This document shows, piece after piece, positions 28,324 through 37,310 of a stretch of DNA of 44,651 nt. The stretch comes from Flavobacteriaceae bacterium. Its GTDB lineage: Bacteria; Bacteroidota; Bacteroidia; Flavobacteriales; Flavobacteriaceae. The DNA lies in NCBI GenBank assembly GCA_026988355.1, contig JALSLK010000076.1, positions 1 to 44,651 of the forward strand. Reading direction: 5' to 3'. A program made the position numbers and the translations under genes. Below the pieces are notes generated by a model. That model was not told where the DNA came from. It made no database searches and saw nothing but the letters and a program-made list of their open reading frames with translations. Every line of letters begins with the position of its first letter. Position 1 is the first letter of the stretch.

Positions 28324-28620
28324 ATGAGAAAAAAAGGAAACATAAAAAAAGAAGTTTTAATTGGTGTTTTGGTTGGTTTTGCTGCCACATTTATTGGTTT
28401 TTATTTTTACACACAAGTTTTTAACGATTTTAGTATGAAGTTTGTAAAAAAATTGATTTATGAAGAAGATTATTTGGGAGATATCTTAATCTATTCGGCT
28501 GTTCCAAACCTTTTGGCTTTTTTTGTTTTTATTAAACGTAAAGAAGATTATCGTGCTAGAGGTGTTATTATGGCAACGATGTTTGTTGCTATTGGTATTG
28601 CGGTTTCTTTATTTATTTAG
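28324..28620 (+). CDS. Small conserved inner-membrane protein
   Basis: I do not recognise a named family in this 98-residue protein. It has a positively charged N-terminus (MRKKGNIKKE) and three predicted membrane segments (about 11-32, 51-70 and 79-97), with charged loops EEDY and KRKEDYRARG between them. I recall small membrane proteins of this kind between surE and lpxB in other Flavobacteriaceae, which would argue for a real gene. Codon use and the ATG with short leader are normal. The function is unknown; a link with lipid A or envelope metabolism is only suggested by lpxB downstream. Confidence 0.75.
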   Translation: MRKKGNIKKEVLIGVLVGFAATFIGFYFYTQVFNDFSMKFVKKLIYEEDYLGDILIYSAVPNLLAFFVFIKRKEDYRARGVIMATMFVAIGIAVSLFI

Positions 28621-28668
28621 TTATAATTTTCATATTTTTTATCGACCTTTGTCAAAATTTATGATTCT

Positions 28669-29778
28669 ATGAAATATTACATTATAGCAGGAGAAGCGTC
28701 TGGCGATTTACACGCTTCTAACTTAATGAAAGAAATCTATAAGAAAGATACTACTGCCGAAATCCATTTTTGGGGAGGCGATTTAATGCAAAAAACTGGT
28801 GGAACCTTAATAAAACACTATAAAGAACTTTCGTTTATGGGTTTTATTGAAGTTGTAATGAATATTGGTACTATTTTTAAAAACATTTCCTTTTGTAAAG
28901 AAAACATTGCTGCATTTCATCCTGATGTAATTATATTTATAGATTATTCTGGCTTTAATTTACGTATTGCTAAATGGGCAAAACAACAAGGTTTTAAAAC
29001 CAATTATTATATTTCGCCACAAGTTTGGGCGTCTAGAGCTGGTAGAGTAAAAAAAATAAAAAGAGATATTGATGCGATGTATGTTATACTTCCGTTTGAA
29101 AAAGATTTTTATAAAAAATACGATTATGAAGTCACTTTTGTCGGTCATCCATTAATTGATGCTATTGCAGATAAAAAACCCATCGACGAAAATGAATTTA
29201 GACAGAAATACCAATTAAACGATAAGCCTATTATTGCTCTTTTGCCTGGAAGTAGGAAACAAGAAATTACTAAAATGCTTTCGGTAATGCTTAAAATGGT
29301 AGCTAAGTTTAATGATTATCAATTTGTAATTGCTGGCGCTCCTAGCCAAGATTACGCATTTTACAAACCATTCATTAAAGAGCAACCTATTGTATTTATC
29401 TCGAATAAAACTTACGATTTACTCTCGGTTTCTTATGCTGCTCTAGTAACTTCTGGCACTGCTACTTTAGAAACTGCTTTGTTTAAAATACCTCAAATAG
29501 TTTGCTATAAAGGCAGTAATATTTCGTATCAAATTGCAAAGCGAATTATTACAATTAAATACATTTCTTTGGTTAATTTAATTCTTGACAAAGAAGCAGT
29601 AACGGAATTAATTCAAAATGATTTCAACGAAAGTCGTTTAGAAAGTGAATTAAAATCTATTTTAAGTGATAAGAAAAGAGAACACCTTTTTAACGATTAT
29701 TTTGATTTAGAAAATATACTTGGCGGTAAAGGTGCTAGTAAAAAAACAGCCGAACTTATTGTTAATCCTTTAAAATAA
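28669..29778 (+). CDS. lpxB: Lipid-A-disaccharide synthase
   Basis: This 369-residue GT19-family glycosyltransferase has the diagnostic N-terminus YYIIAGEASGDLHASNLM, then FMGFIEVV, DYSGFNLRIAKWAKQ, YYISPQVWASRAGRVKKI and VGHPLIDA, and the donor-binding LLPGSRKQEI. It joins UDP-2,3-diacylglucosamine and lipid X to form the lipid A disaccharide at the inner face of the inner membrane. It lies 48 bases after the small membrane protein gene and 3 bases before the NlpC/P60 gene, so it is probably in the same transcript as both. Confidence 0.95.
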   Translation: MKYYIIAGEASGDLHASNLMKEIYKKDTTAEIHFWGGDLMQKTGGTLIKHYKELSFMGFIEVVMNIGTIFKNISFCKENIAAFHPDVIIFIDYSGFNLRIAKWAKQQGFKTNYYISPQVWASRAGRVKKIKRDIDAMYVILPFEKDFYKKYDYEVTFVGHPLIDAIADKKPIDENEFRQKYQLNDKPIIALLPGSRKQEITKMLSVMLKMVAKFNDYQFVIAGAPSQDYAFYKPFIKEQPIVFISNKTYDLLSVSYAALVTSGTATLETALFKIPQIVCYKGSNISYQIAKRIITIKYISLVNLILDKEAVTELIQNDFNESRLESELKSILSDKKREHLFNDYFDLENILGGKGASKKTAELIVNPLK

Positions 29779-29781
29779 ATA

Positions 29782-30273
29782 ATGAAAAAATTCCTTTTAT
29801 TAGTTTCTTTAACTATTATTTTTATTTCTTGTTCTTCAACAAAAAAGACGACTTCTTCTCAAAAAAGGCGCATACATCATACTAAAAAAATAAGCAAAAC
29901 AGATAAAATTATCCGTACTGCATTGAGTTTTAAAGGCACTAAATACAAATATGGTGGTACTTCTCAAAATGGAATGGATTGTTCTGGATTGGTTTTTACT
30001 TCTTTCTTAAAAGAAAATATCACACTACCTCGCGTTTCTAGTGCAATGGCTAAAGTGGGAGAAAGAATTTCTTTACATGATATAAAAAAAGGAGATTTAC
30101 TATTTTTTAAAACCAGTCGCAAGAATAGAATTAATCATGTTGGTATCGTTACTTCTATTAAAAATGGTCGTATAAAATTCGTTCATTCTTCGTCTTCTAA
30201 AGGTGTTATCGAGTCTTTTTTGTCTGAAAAATATTGGAAAAAAGCATATTCTAAAGCCAAAAGAATATTATAA
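29782..30273 (+). CDS. NlpC/P60 (C40) peptidoglycan endopeptidase lipoprotein
   Basis: This 163-residue protein has a lipoprotein signal (TIIFISC, Cys 17), a basic linker and one NlpC/P60 domain. The catalytic residues are visible: C67 in GMDCSGLVFTSF, H119 in NRINHVGIV and H135 in KFVHSSSSKGV. Such enzymes cleave peptide cross-bridges of peptidoglycan in the periplasm (gamma-D-Glu-diamino-acid bonds). It starts 3 bases after lpxB, so the two are cotranscribed. Confidence 0.92.
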   Translation: MKKFLLLVSLTIIFISCSSTKKTTSSQKRRIHHTKKISKTDKIIRTALSFKGTKYKYGGTSQNGMDCSGLVFTSFLKENITLPRVSSAMAKVGERISLHDIKKGDLLFFKTSRKNRINHVGIVTSIKNGRIKFVHSSSSKGVIESFLSEKYWKKAYSKAKRIL

Positions 30274-30291
30274 TGATTTATTTTTACAGCT

Positions 30292-31401
30292 ATGAATTTA
30301 AGTTATTGGGAAATAAAAACAAGTTTTAGCAATGTAGATTTTACTATTATTGGCTCTGGTATTGTTGGTATTTCGACTGCATTACGTTTGCGTGAATTAC
30401 ATCCTAAAAGTAAAATTATTATTATTGACAAAGGTATATTTCCTAATGGTGCTAGTACAAAAAATGCTGGTTTTGCTTGTTTTGGTAGCCTTACGGAATT
30501 AATAGATGATTTAAAAACACACTCCGAACAAGAGGTTATAAATCTTGTTAATAAACGTTGGCAAGGATTACTATTACTTAGAAATAATTTAGGCGACAGA
30601 GCTATTAATTTTAAACAATTTGGGGGTTTTGAATTATTTAATTCTAAGGAAGATTTAGCTTTAGCAAAACAACATTATCAAAAAATAAATACGTTAATCC
30701 ATCCTATTTTTAAACAAGATATTTTCTCTTTTCATAACAATGGATTTGGTTTTCAGTTAAAACAAAATTTACTTGGTTTTAATCGTTTTGAAGGACAAAT
30801 TGATACTGGAAAAATGATGCTTGGTTTAATTAAAAAGGGTATTAAAAATAACATTCAAATCATTAACAATGTAGAAGTTACTGCTATTAATGACCATAGC
30901 AAGGTTAGTATTGAATTAAACAATTCGTTTACTTTTAATACCAAAAAAGTTTTTCTTGCTACTAATGGCTTTGCGAAACAATTTTTAGATGTGGATGTGC
31001 AACCAGCGAGGGCGCAAGTCATTATTACCAACAAAATTAAAAATCTTCCTATAAAAGGTACTTTTCATGTTCATAAAGGATATTATTATTTTAGAAATAT
31101 CAACAATCGTATTTTACTTGGTGGTGGTAGAAATTTAGATTTTAAAGCTGAAAAAACTACCGAATTTGGTCTGACAGATATTGTTCAAAATAAACTAGAA
31201 TACCTCCTAAAAAAAATAATTCTACCTAATACGAATTTTACTATTGCTCATCGCTGGAGTGGTATTATGGGTATTGGCTCTAAAAAAAAGGCAATTGTAC
31301 AACAAATTTCTTCCAATGTATTTTGTGGTGTACGTCTTGGAGGAATGGGCGTTGCTATTGGCAGTCTTATTGGTAAAGAATTAGCCGAGAAACTCAACTA
31401 G
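30292..31401 (+). CDS. FAD-dependent oxidoreductase (DAO family)
   Basis: This 369-residue protein carries an N-terminal Rossmann FAD motif, DFTIIGSGIVGISTALRL (glycines 21, 23 and 26), and IIIIDKGIFPNGASTKNAGFACFG, typical of D-amino-acid oxidase/glycine oxidase-like flavoproteins. The C-terminal AHRWSGIMGIGSKK and GVRLGGMGVAIGSLIGKELAEKL close the FAD site. It is cytoplasmic, oxidising an amine or amino acid; the substrate cannot be deduced. It lies 18 bases after the NlpC/P60 gene and ends 11 bases from the convergent DUF3857 operon without a visible terminator between. Confidence 0.85.
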   Translation: MNLSYWEIKTSFSNVDFTIIGSGIVGISTALRLRELHPKSKIIIIDKGIFPNGASTKNAGFACFGSLTELIDDLKTHSEQEVINLVNKRWQGLLLLRNNLGDRAINFKQFGGFELFNSKEDLALAKQHYQKINTLIHPIFKQDIFSFHNNGFGFQLKQNLLGFNRFEGQIDTGKMMLGLIKKGIKNNIQIINNVEVTAINDHSKVSIELNNSFTFNTKKVFLATNGFAKQFLDVDVQPARAQVIITNKIKNLPIKGTFHVHKGYYYFRNINNRILLGGGRNLDFKAEKTTEFGLTDIVQNKLEYLLKKIILPNTNFTIAHRWSGIMGIGSKKKAIVQQISSNVFCGVRLGGMGVAIGSLIGKELAEKLN

Positions 31402-31412
31402 TTTTCTTAAGA

Positions 31413-33335
31413 TTACGCTTTAATTAAAACAATTTTTTCTTTTTCTTTTAAAATTCGTTTTGTATAAAAAATTTGCAGTTCTTTATAAAAATTTGGTGCT
31501 ACTATTGGCACATGTATTTTTGTATTTACTTTTATTAAAATTCGATTTCCTTTTTGGATTGTTTTATAAGAGAATAAACCTATCTTATTTTTCGTTTCTA
31601 TAATTACATCTTCTGGTATTTTCGCTACTTTATATCCTTCTGGTATTTGTATGATGATTTCATAATTCCTCATCCAAGGTGCAGCAAAATCGATTGGAAA
31701 TCTTCGTGTATCGCTCTTTAATATATTTTCTTTTTCTCTCAGAAAAAATAATGGAGAAAAGAATAATTTATCATCCATTTTATCTACCTGATTTTCGGCT
31801 GCATACTGCATTGAAATTAAAAATGCTTTTTCTAAATTATTTTCATTTCGCAACGATGCCTTTTCAATTTCTATTGGTTAATATTGTGTTTCTAAATTTT
31901 TAATTAAACTTTCATTTGCCAATCCATTCCATCTTTTTCTATAGGTTAATGCATTCAAATTTTTGTATGCTATATTAAAGTTTCCTTTAATATTTCCGCT
32001 TTCATCCATTTTAACGCTTAACCGACTTTTGTTAACATTATATTTTTCTGGAAATAGATTAATAAATGCTGATGAACCCTGTTTTCTAATAATTCTTCCT
32101 TGCCAATTTAATACTCTTTTTGGCAATACATTTGGCAAACTATATGGTTCTGTTGCATCTAATAATATAATTTTATCTAGCAACTCTACTCCTGCTATTA
32201 CATAATTAAAACCGTCTCTTGTAGGAAATACTGGTTTTTTATGTGCTCGTGTACTCACTAAAATTGGACTAACATCTAAACCTGATTCTCGTAACATTGC
32301 TGTTAAGATTAAATTTATTTCTACTACATTTCCAACGCCGTTTTTGTATGCTTGTTTCACTCCATTTTTTGTAAAAATTCCATAGTTACCATTCCATTTA
32401 ACTTTGTTTTTGACAAAAGCTAAAATAGCATCTATTTTTTTTAATTCTGTTTCCGCGTTTTTAATTATCTCTTGTAAATCGTTTTTAAAATAATTTGTTT
32501 TTTTTAATTCATCTCCAAATCTAGAATCTTTATATAAAGAGCTAGTTACATCTTCCCAATTTCTACTAAATTGTTTGGATACATTTTCACTTCCTCCATA
32601 TCCTCCTTTTATCACTAAAAAGTCTGACTTTGTTATTTCAAATGATATTTTTCCTCGATAATTTTCTATATTATTAACAAAAGGCTCTTCTTTTAAGGCT
32701 TCTACATCGTCAATTTTTATTTCTAACCCTTCATTTTTTGTAAAGTTTATTTTAAAATTGTCTGTATATTTATAATTTGCAGATAGTTCTTCTGGAAATG
32801 TTATTTTTCCTTTATAGTATTGTATCGGAATATTATATTGAAATACAAAATCATTAATATTATATATGTACGGTGACTGTATACGATATTCCCATTCTAC
32901 AATACAACCTTCACTAATATTTGGCATTGTAAAAATTTTTGCTTTCCAATTTTTGTTTATTTTTTCTTCATAAATATCGCTTTTCTTTAATTTTATTTTT
33001 TCTACTTTTCCTCCTTTATTAGTATAAGTTACTGCTTTTATATTAAGATTCTCTTTACTGTAAAAGTGTATTTTTTTAGTAGCATTTTTAAAACCTTCTC
33101 TGTTTAATATTTTTATTCTTTCTCGTATAATTATATTGATATACATTCTTCCTCCTCCATAATCATAATACACTTTTTGATACTTATAAAGAACTATTGC
33201 ATTAGCATCTTTATACTTTGTATTACTATTTTTTTCAAAATCTTGCGCTATTGATTTTCCATACTTCTTTACTTGTGCGAAAGTAAAATTAGACAATAGC
33301 AATAATAAAATACTACTTAAAATTATTCTTTTCAT
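31413..33335 (-). pseudogene. DUF3857/transglutaminase-like protein, third paralogue, interrupted by a stop codon
   Basis: The gene would encode about 640 residues but is cut by an in-frame TAA at 31878-31880. The aligned codon in the second paralogue is AAA (Lys, in LYKPIEIEK), so one A-to-T change explains it. The two pieces (31878-33335 and 31413-31877) remain in one frame and together give signal peptide, DUF3857-like N-terminal region, transglutaminase-like core and C-terminal beta domain. In the core the catalytic Cys and His are replaced (GNVVEINL, FNYVIAGV) while the acidic residue stays (LLDATEP), so this subgroup is probably non-catalytic even when intact. It starts 4 bases after the second paralogue. 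The first 485 residues could still be made and exported. Confidence 0.8.
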
Positions 33336-33339
33336 GTTA

Positions 33340-35342
33340 TTACTCTTTTACCAAGACAATCTTTTCTTTTTCTTTTAAGATTCGTTTTGTATAAAAATCT
33401 TTTAGCTCTTTATAAAAATTAAATGGTATTACTGGAAAATTTATTTTCGTACTTACTTTTACAACTATTTTATCTCCTTTTAGCATCGTTTCGTATGAAA
33501 AATCAGCGACGTTATTTTCGGTTTCTATTGTGATATTTTCTGGTGTTTTTTCTACTTTATACCCTTGTGGTACTTGAATTATTACTTCTTTATTTTCCAT
33601 CCATGCTGCTCCATAATCAATTGGATAATTTCGTTCTTCTAGTTTAAAAATATTCTCTTTTGCTCCAAGAAAAAATAGTGGTGAAAAATATATTTTTTTG
33701 TTTATTTTTTCTGTTTGGTTATCTGCACTATATTTTACTGTTATTGCAAATGGTTTTTCTAGATTTCTTTTATTATTTAGTCTTATTTTTTCTATTTCTA
33801 TTGGTTTATATAACGATTCTATTCTTTTTATAACACTCTCTTCATTTAATGAATTAAATACTTTTCTTCCTGTTAACGCATCTAAATTTTTATAAATTAT
33901 ATTCATCGAGCCATTTATAGTTCCATTTTCATCCATCTTTACATTTAATCTTTTTACATCTACACTATACACCTTTGGTAGAAGCTCTATAAATGCTGAT
34001 GAACCCTGTTTTCTAATAATTCTTCCTTGCAATTTAATACTCTCTTTGGTAATACATTTGGTAAACTATATGGTTCTGTTGCATCTAGTAATATCAATTC
34101 ATTTAGTAATTCTACACCTGCAATGACATAATTAAAACCATCTCTTGTAGGAAAAATTGGCACACCATGTGATCTGGTACTTACTAATACTGGACTGGTA
34201 TCTATTCCTGCTTCTCGTAACATTGCCACTAATATTAGATTAATTTCTGCTACATTACCTACACCATCTTTATATGCTTTTCGCACACCATTATGTGTGT
34301 AATAATCGTAATATCCATTCCATTTTATTTTATTCTTTACAAAAGAGAATATTGTCATTATTTTCTCATCTTTACTCTTTGTTTCTTTAATTATTTTGGC
34401 TAAATCTTTCTTAAAATAATTAGATTTTTTTAACTCTCCTCCAAAATTAGAAGATTGGTATATGGTTTTTGTAACACTATTCCAATCTGTACTATAACTT
34501 TTATAAGATGAATTTGGATATTTAATTCCTGTTAATTCAAACTCTACTTTACCTCGATAATTGTTAATATTGTTTACATAAGGCTCTTCTTTTAATGCTT
34601 TTACATTGGTTAAGTTTACCATGTAAATATTTTCTGTCATTTCTAGTGTCCGGTTATATTTTGTTTCTGATCCATAAGTATCTTTTTCTCTATACACATA
34701 GCTAATAGATCTATTCTTTTTTTCTTTTCTTACTTTTATCATATAGTATTTACTTGCCGTGGCATTATACATAAAATATTCTGGTATACTTATTTTTGCA
34801 TCTATGTACTTTATCGGAATATTGTATTGAAAAACAATATCATTAAGACTTGTATAATGTGGAGATTCTATAGTATACTTCCATTCTACAATACACCCTT
34901 CTTTTAAATTTGGCATGGTAAAACTTTTACTAGACCAAAATTTATTTTCTTCTTTATCAAAAATATTTTTTTTCTTTAATTTTGTTTTAACAACTTTACC
35001 TCCCTCTAAGTTATAGGTTGTCGCTTTTATGGTAATTTTTTCATCTTTTGATCCTGCTATATAGTATCGTAATTTTTTTGTTGCATAATCAAAAGCCTCT
35101 TTATTATATAATTTTATTCTTTCGTGTACTTCGGTTGTTAAAGAAAATCCATCATCTCCACTGTAATTATAATACGATCTTCTTTTCTTAAAAAGGACTA
35201 CTGCATTTGCTCCTCCAAACTCTTTATCTACTTTACTTTCTAATTCTTCTTTGGCTACTTTTCCGAATTTTTTAACTTGTCCATTAATAGTATGCCCAAA
35301 AGATAGAAGTGCTATTATTGCTAGAATGACTATTTTTTTCAT
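33340..35342 (-). pseudogene. DUF3857/transglutaminase-like protein, second paralogue, frameshifted
   Basis: There are two reading frames, 33987-35342 (451 codons) and 33340-34032 (230 codons). They together match the third paralogue and would give about 667 residues if one base were restored near 34030. The third paralogue reads TTGCCAAT (plus strand) where this one reads TTGCAAT, so one C of a CC pair is missing, in the Trp codon of LNWQGRIIRKQG. The first frame has a signal peptide (MKKIVILAIIALLSFGHTINGQ) and a transglutaminase-like core with V364, Y405 and D420 where Cys, His and acid are expected. The ATG overlaps the stop of the first paralogue (ATGA). A sequencing error is less likely than in a long homopolymer but not excluded. 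Confidence 0.8.
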
Positions 35343-37237
35343 CTTCTTTTTATTATTATTTTTAAATTATCATTTTTTATAATTTCTTTAATAAATTTTC
35401 TGTATTTATTATAAGCTGTATTTGGATATTTTGCTTGTTTTAGCACCAACAACCTATTATAGATTAATTTATTATCTTTTATTTTACGAAGTGTTGCTTG
35501 GTATTTTCCAAACTGATTTTCTATTTCAATTTTTTCTGGTAATTTATCTATGGTATAGTTTTCTGGAAGGCTTATTTCTATTTCGTCTTTATCTGTAAAT
35601 CCTTGTTTAATTACCAGTGGAAATTTTCTACTTATTTCTCTTTTTGGTAAATTGCTATACATATTAAATGCATTTAATTTTAACATGATTTCTTCTCCTA
35701 ATAATTCTGCATAATTATTTGCTTTTAACGATATTTTTTCTGTAAAGACAACCTTTTTTTTATCATTAATTAATGTAACATCGCTAATCTGTACATCTAA
35801 AATACCTGAAAACATTTTTTTATAATAGGTTATCTGATCTTCTTTTTTTTCAAAATCTAGACCGTAACGATTATTGTATTGTTTTCCTGTACTATTAATT
35901 TCAATGGCAGCATCTATATCTCCTTTTTTATTTATGGTATACTTTCCTTTTATTTTTTGTAGATTTTTATCTTCGGTATATGTATTGGTATGAACTAGCT
36001 TTCCTCCTTCTGGATAAATAACCAATACATCTCTATCGTCTGTATCTCCTGTTTGTCCAAATGGTAATTTTTGGCTTGTACATTCTAACCAAATAGTATC
36101 TTTTTTCGTTGGTAACATTAAAATGATGTGATTTCCTTGTGTAGAAACTAAATCTTTTTTAATATTTTTTTTCTCTCCAGAATAAACTATGGTATATTCG
36201 GATTTTACATTTGCTTCGCTCAATAGTGCTTGTGTATAATTTACTAGTGCTTTACAATCGCCATATCCTAGTTTATCTACATCGGTTGCTTTCATTGGTT
36301 TCCAACCTCCAATTCCGACTTGCACACTTATATATCTCGTTTTATTTTGCATATAATCGTATACCAATTTTGCTCTTTCTATCGGATTTTCTTTGTGCTG
36401 TACTAGTTTTTTAATTTCTTTCTTTGTATTTTCTGATAATTGATTTCTTCCGTTTAATATTTTATCATACATCCATTTCCCATAGTTTTTCCAACTGGTT
36501 GCTTCTCCTTTTACTCCTGCCAAACTAAATTTATTTAATGCAAACGATACTGTTGGTGCTATATTTGCATATATTGGTGCTAGAGATTCGTATTTTATTG
36601 CTTTTATATTAGCTACTTTGTAGCTTATGGCATTATCTTCTACTTGTTTTTGTATTGGATACCCTTTAAAATTAGATTCTTTATAGTTTAATATTAAATC
36701 GGATGGATAATGTATTGTAAACGTATTATTTTCAATAGCATTATAATACGAATCATAAACATGCCATCTTGGAATAAATGCTGTATTGGATGTTTTTACC
36801 TTATAACTTACCTCAATAGAATAGGGATATTTATTAGTAACGTATTCGTAATATTTTAGTCTATTATCGCTAAATAAAGAATCCTCATTAGAAGCAATAT
36901 CTGATATTTCTTTTCCTTTTACCTTTTTAATTACTTCTCCTAAAATATTATATACTTTTATTTTTACTTTGCTAATGGTAGAATGTTTGTCGTAACTCTC
37001 TATAAAAAATGGAGATTTTCCTCCTAGTTCATTGAGTACCGTTATAAAAAAATGATAGGTGACTTCCATTTCTTTTTCTGATACAATTTTCACATTCGTA
37101 TTAGAAAATCTTGTTACTGTATTTGCATTTTCGGTAAGACCTTTTGTAATAGTTAAAGCACTCTTGTTAAAATCTATTTTTTGTGCATTTAAAAACAAAG
37201 AATAACAAAAAAAGAATAGTAAAAATTTTATTTTCAT
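35339..37237 (-). CDS. DUF3857 and transglutaminase-like domain protein, first paralogue
   Basis: This intact protein of 632 residues has a signal peptide (MKIKFLLFFFCYSLFLNAQ), an N-terminal beta-rich DUF3857 domain (about 40-260), a transglutaminase-like core (about 270-400) and a C-terminal beta domain of DUF3858 type. The core has the Cys-His-acid arrangement: C328 in LGYGDCKALVN, H370 in GNHIILML and E385 in WLECTSQKLPFG. Family members usually have Asp or Glu at the last site. The protein is expected in the periplasm or at the surface; protease-like or cross-linking activity is possible, but the biological role of the family is unknown. It is the first gene of a three-paralogue operon with a consensus promoter, and overlaps the next gene by 4 bases. 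Confidence 0.85.
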   Translation of the reverse strand: MKIKFLLFFFCYSLFLNAQKIDFNKSALTITKGLTENANTVTRFSNTNVKIVSEKEMEVTYHFFITVLNELGGKSPFFIESYDKHSTISKVKIKVYNILGEVIKKVKGKEISDIASNEDSLFSDNRLKYYEYVTNKYPYSIEVSYKVKTSNTAFIPRWHVYDSYYNAIENNTFTIHYPSDLILNYKESNFKGYPIQKQVEDNAISYKVANIKAIKYESLAPIYANIAPTVSFALNKFSLAGVKGEATSWKNYGKWMYDKILNGRNQLSENTKKEIKKLVQHKENPIERAKLVYDYMQNKTRYISVQVGIGGWKPMKATDVDKLGYGDCKALVNYTQALLSEANVKSEYTIVYSGEKKNIKKDLVSTQGNHIILMLPTKKDTIWLECTSQKLPFGQTGDTDDRDVLVIYPEGGKLVHTNTYTEDKNLQKIKGKYTINKKGDIDAAIEINSTGKQYNNRYGLDFEKKEDQITYYKKMFSGILDVQISDVTLINDKKKVVFTEKISLKANNYAELLGEEIMLKLNAFNMYSNLPKREISRKFPLVIKQGFTDKDEIEISLPENYTIDKLPEKIEIENQFGKYQATLRKIKDNKLIYNRLLVLKQAKYPNTAYNKYRKFIKEIIKNDNLKIIIKRR

Positions 37238-37251
37238 ATTGTATTTTTTGA

Positions 37252-37282
37252 CAAATGTAATGTTTCGAGCTGATTTTTACAA
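37252..37282 (-). promoter_or_regulatory. Bacteroidetes-type promoter of the DUF3857 operon
   Basis: On the minus strand TTG (37282-37280), a 20-base spacer and TACATTTG (37259-37252) match the consensus. The ATG at 37237 is 14 bases downstream, giving a very short leader. Confidence 0.65.
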
Positions 37283-37310
37283 ACTTATCAAAATAAAACA
37301 CCTAACTATT

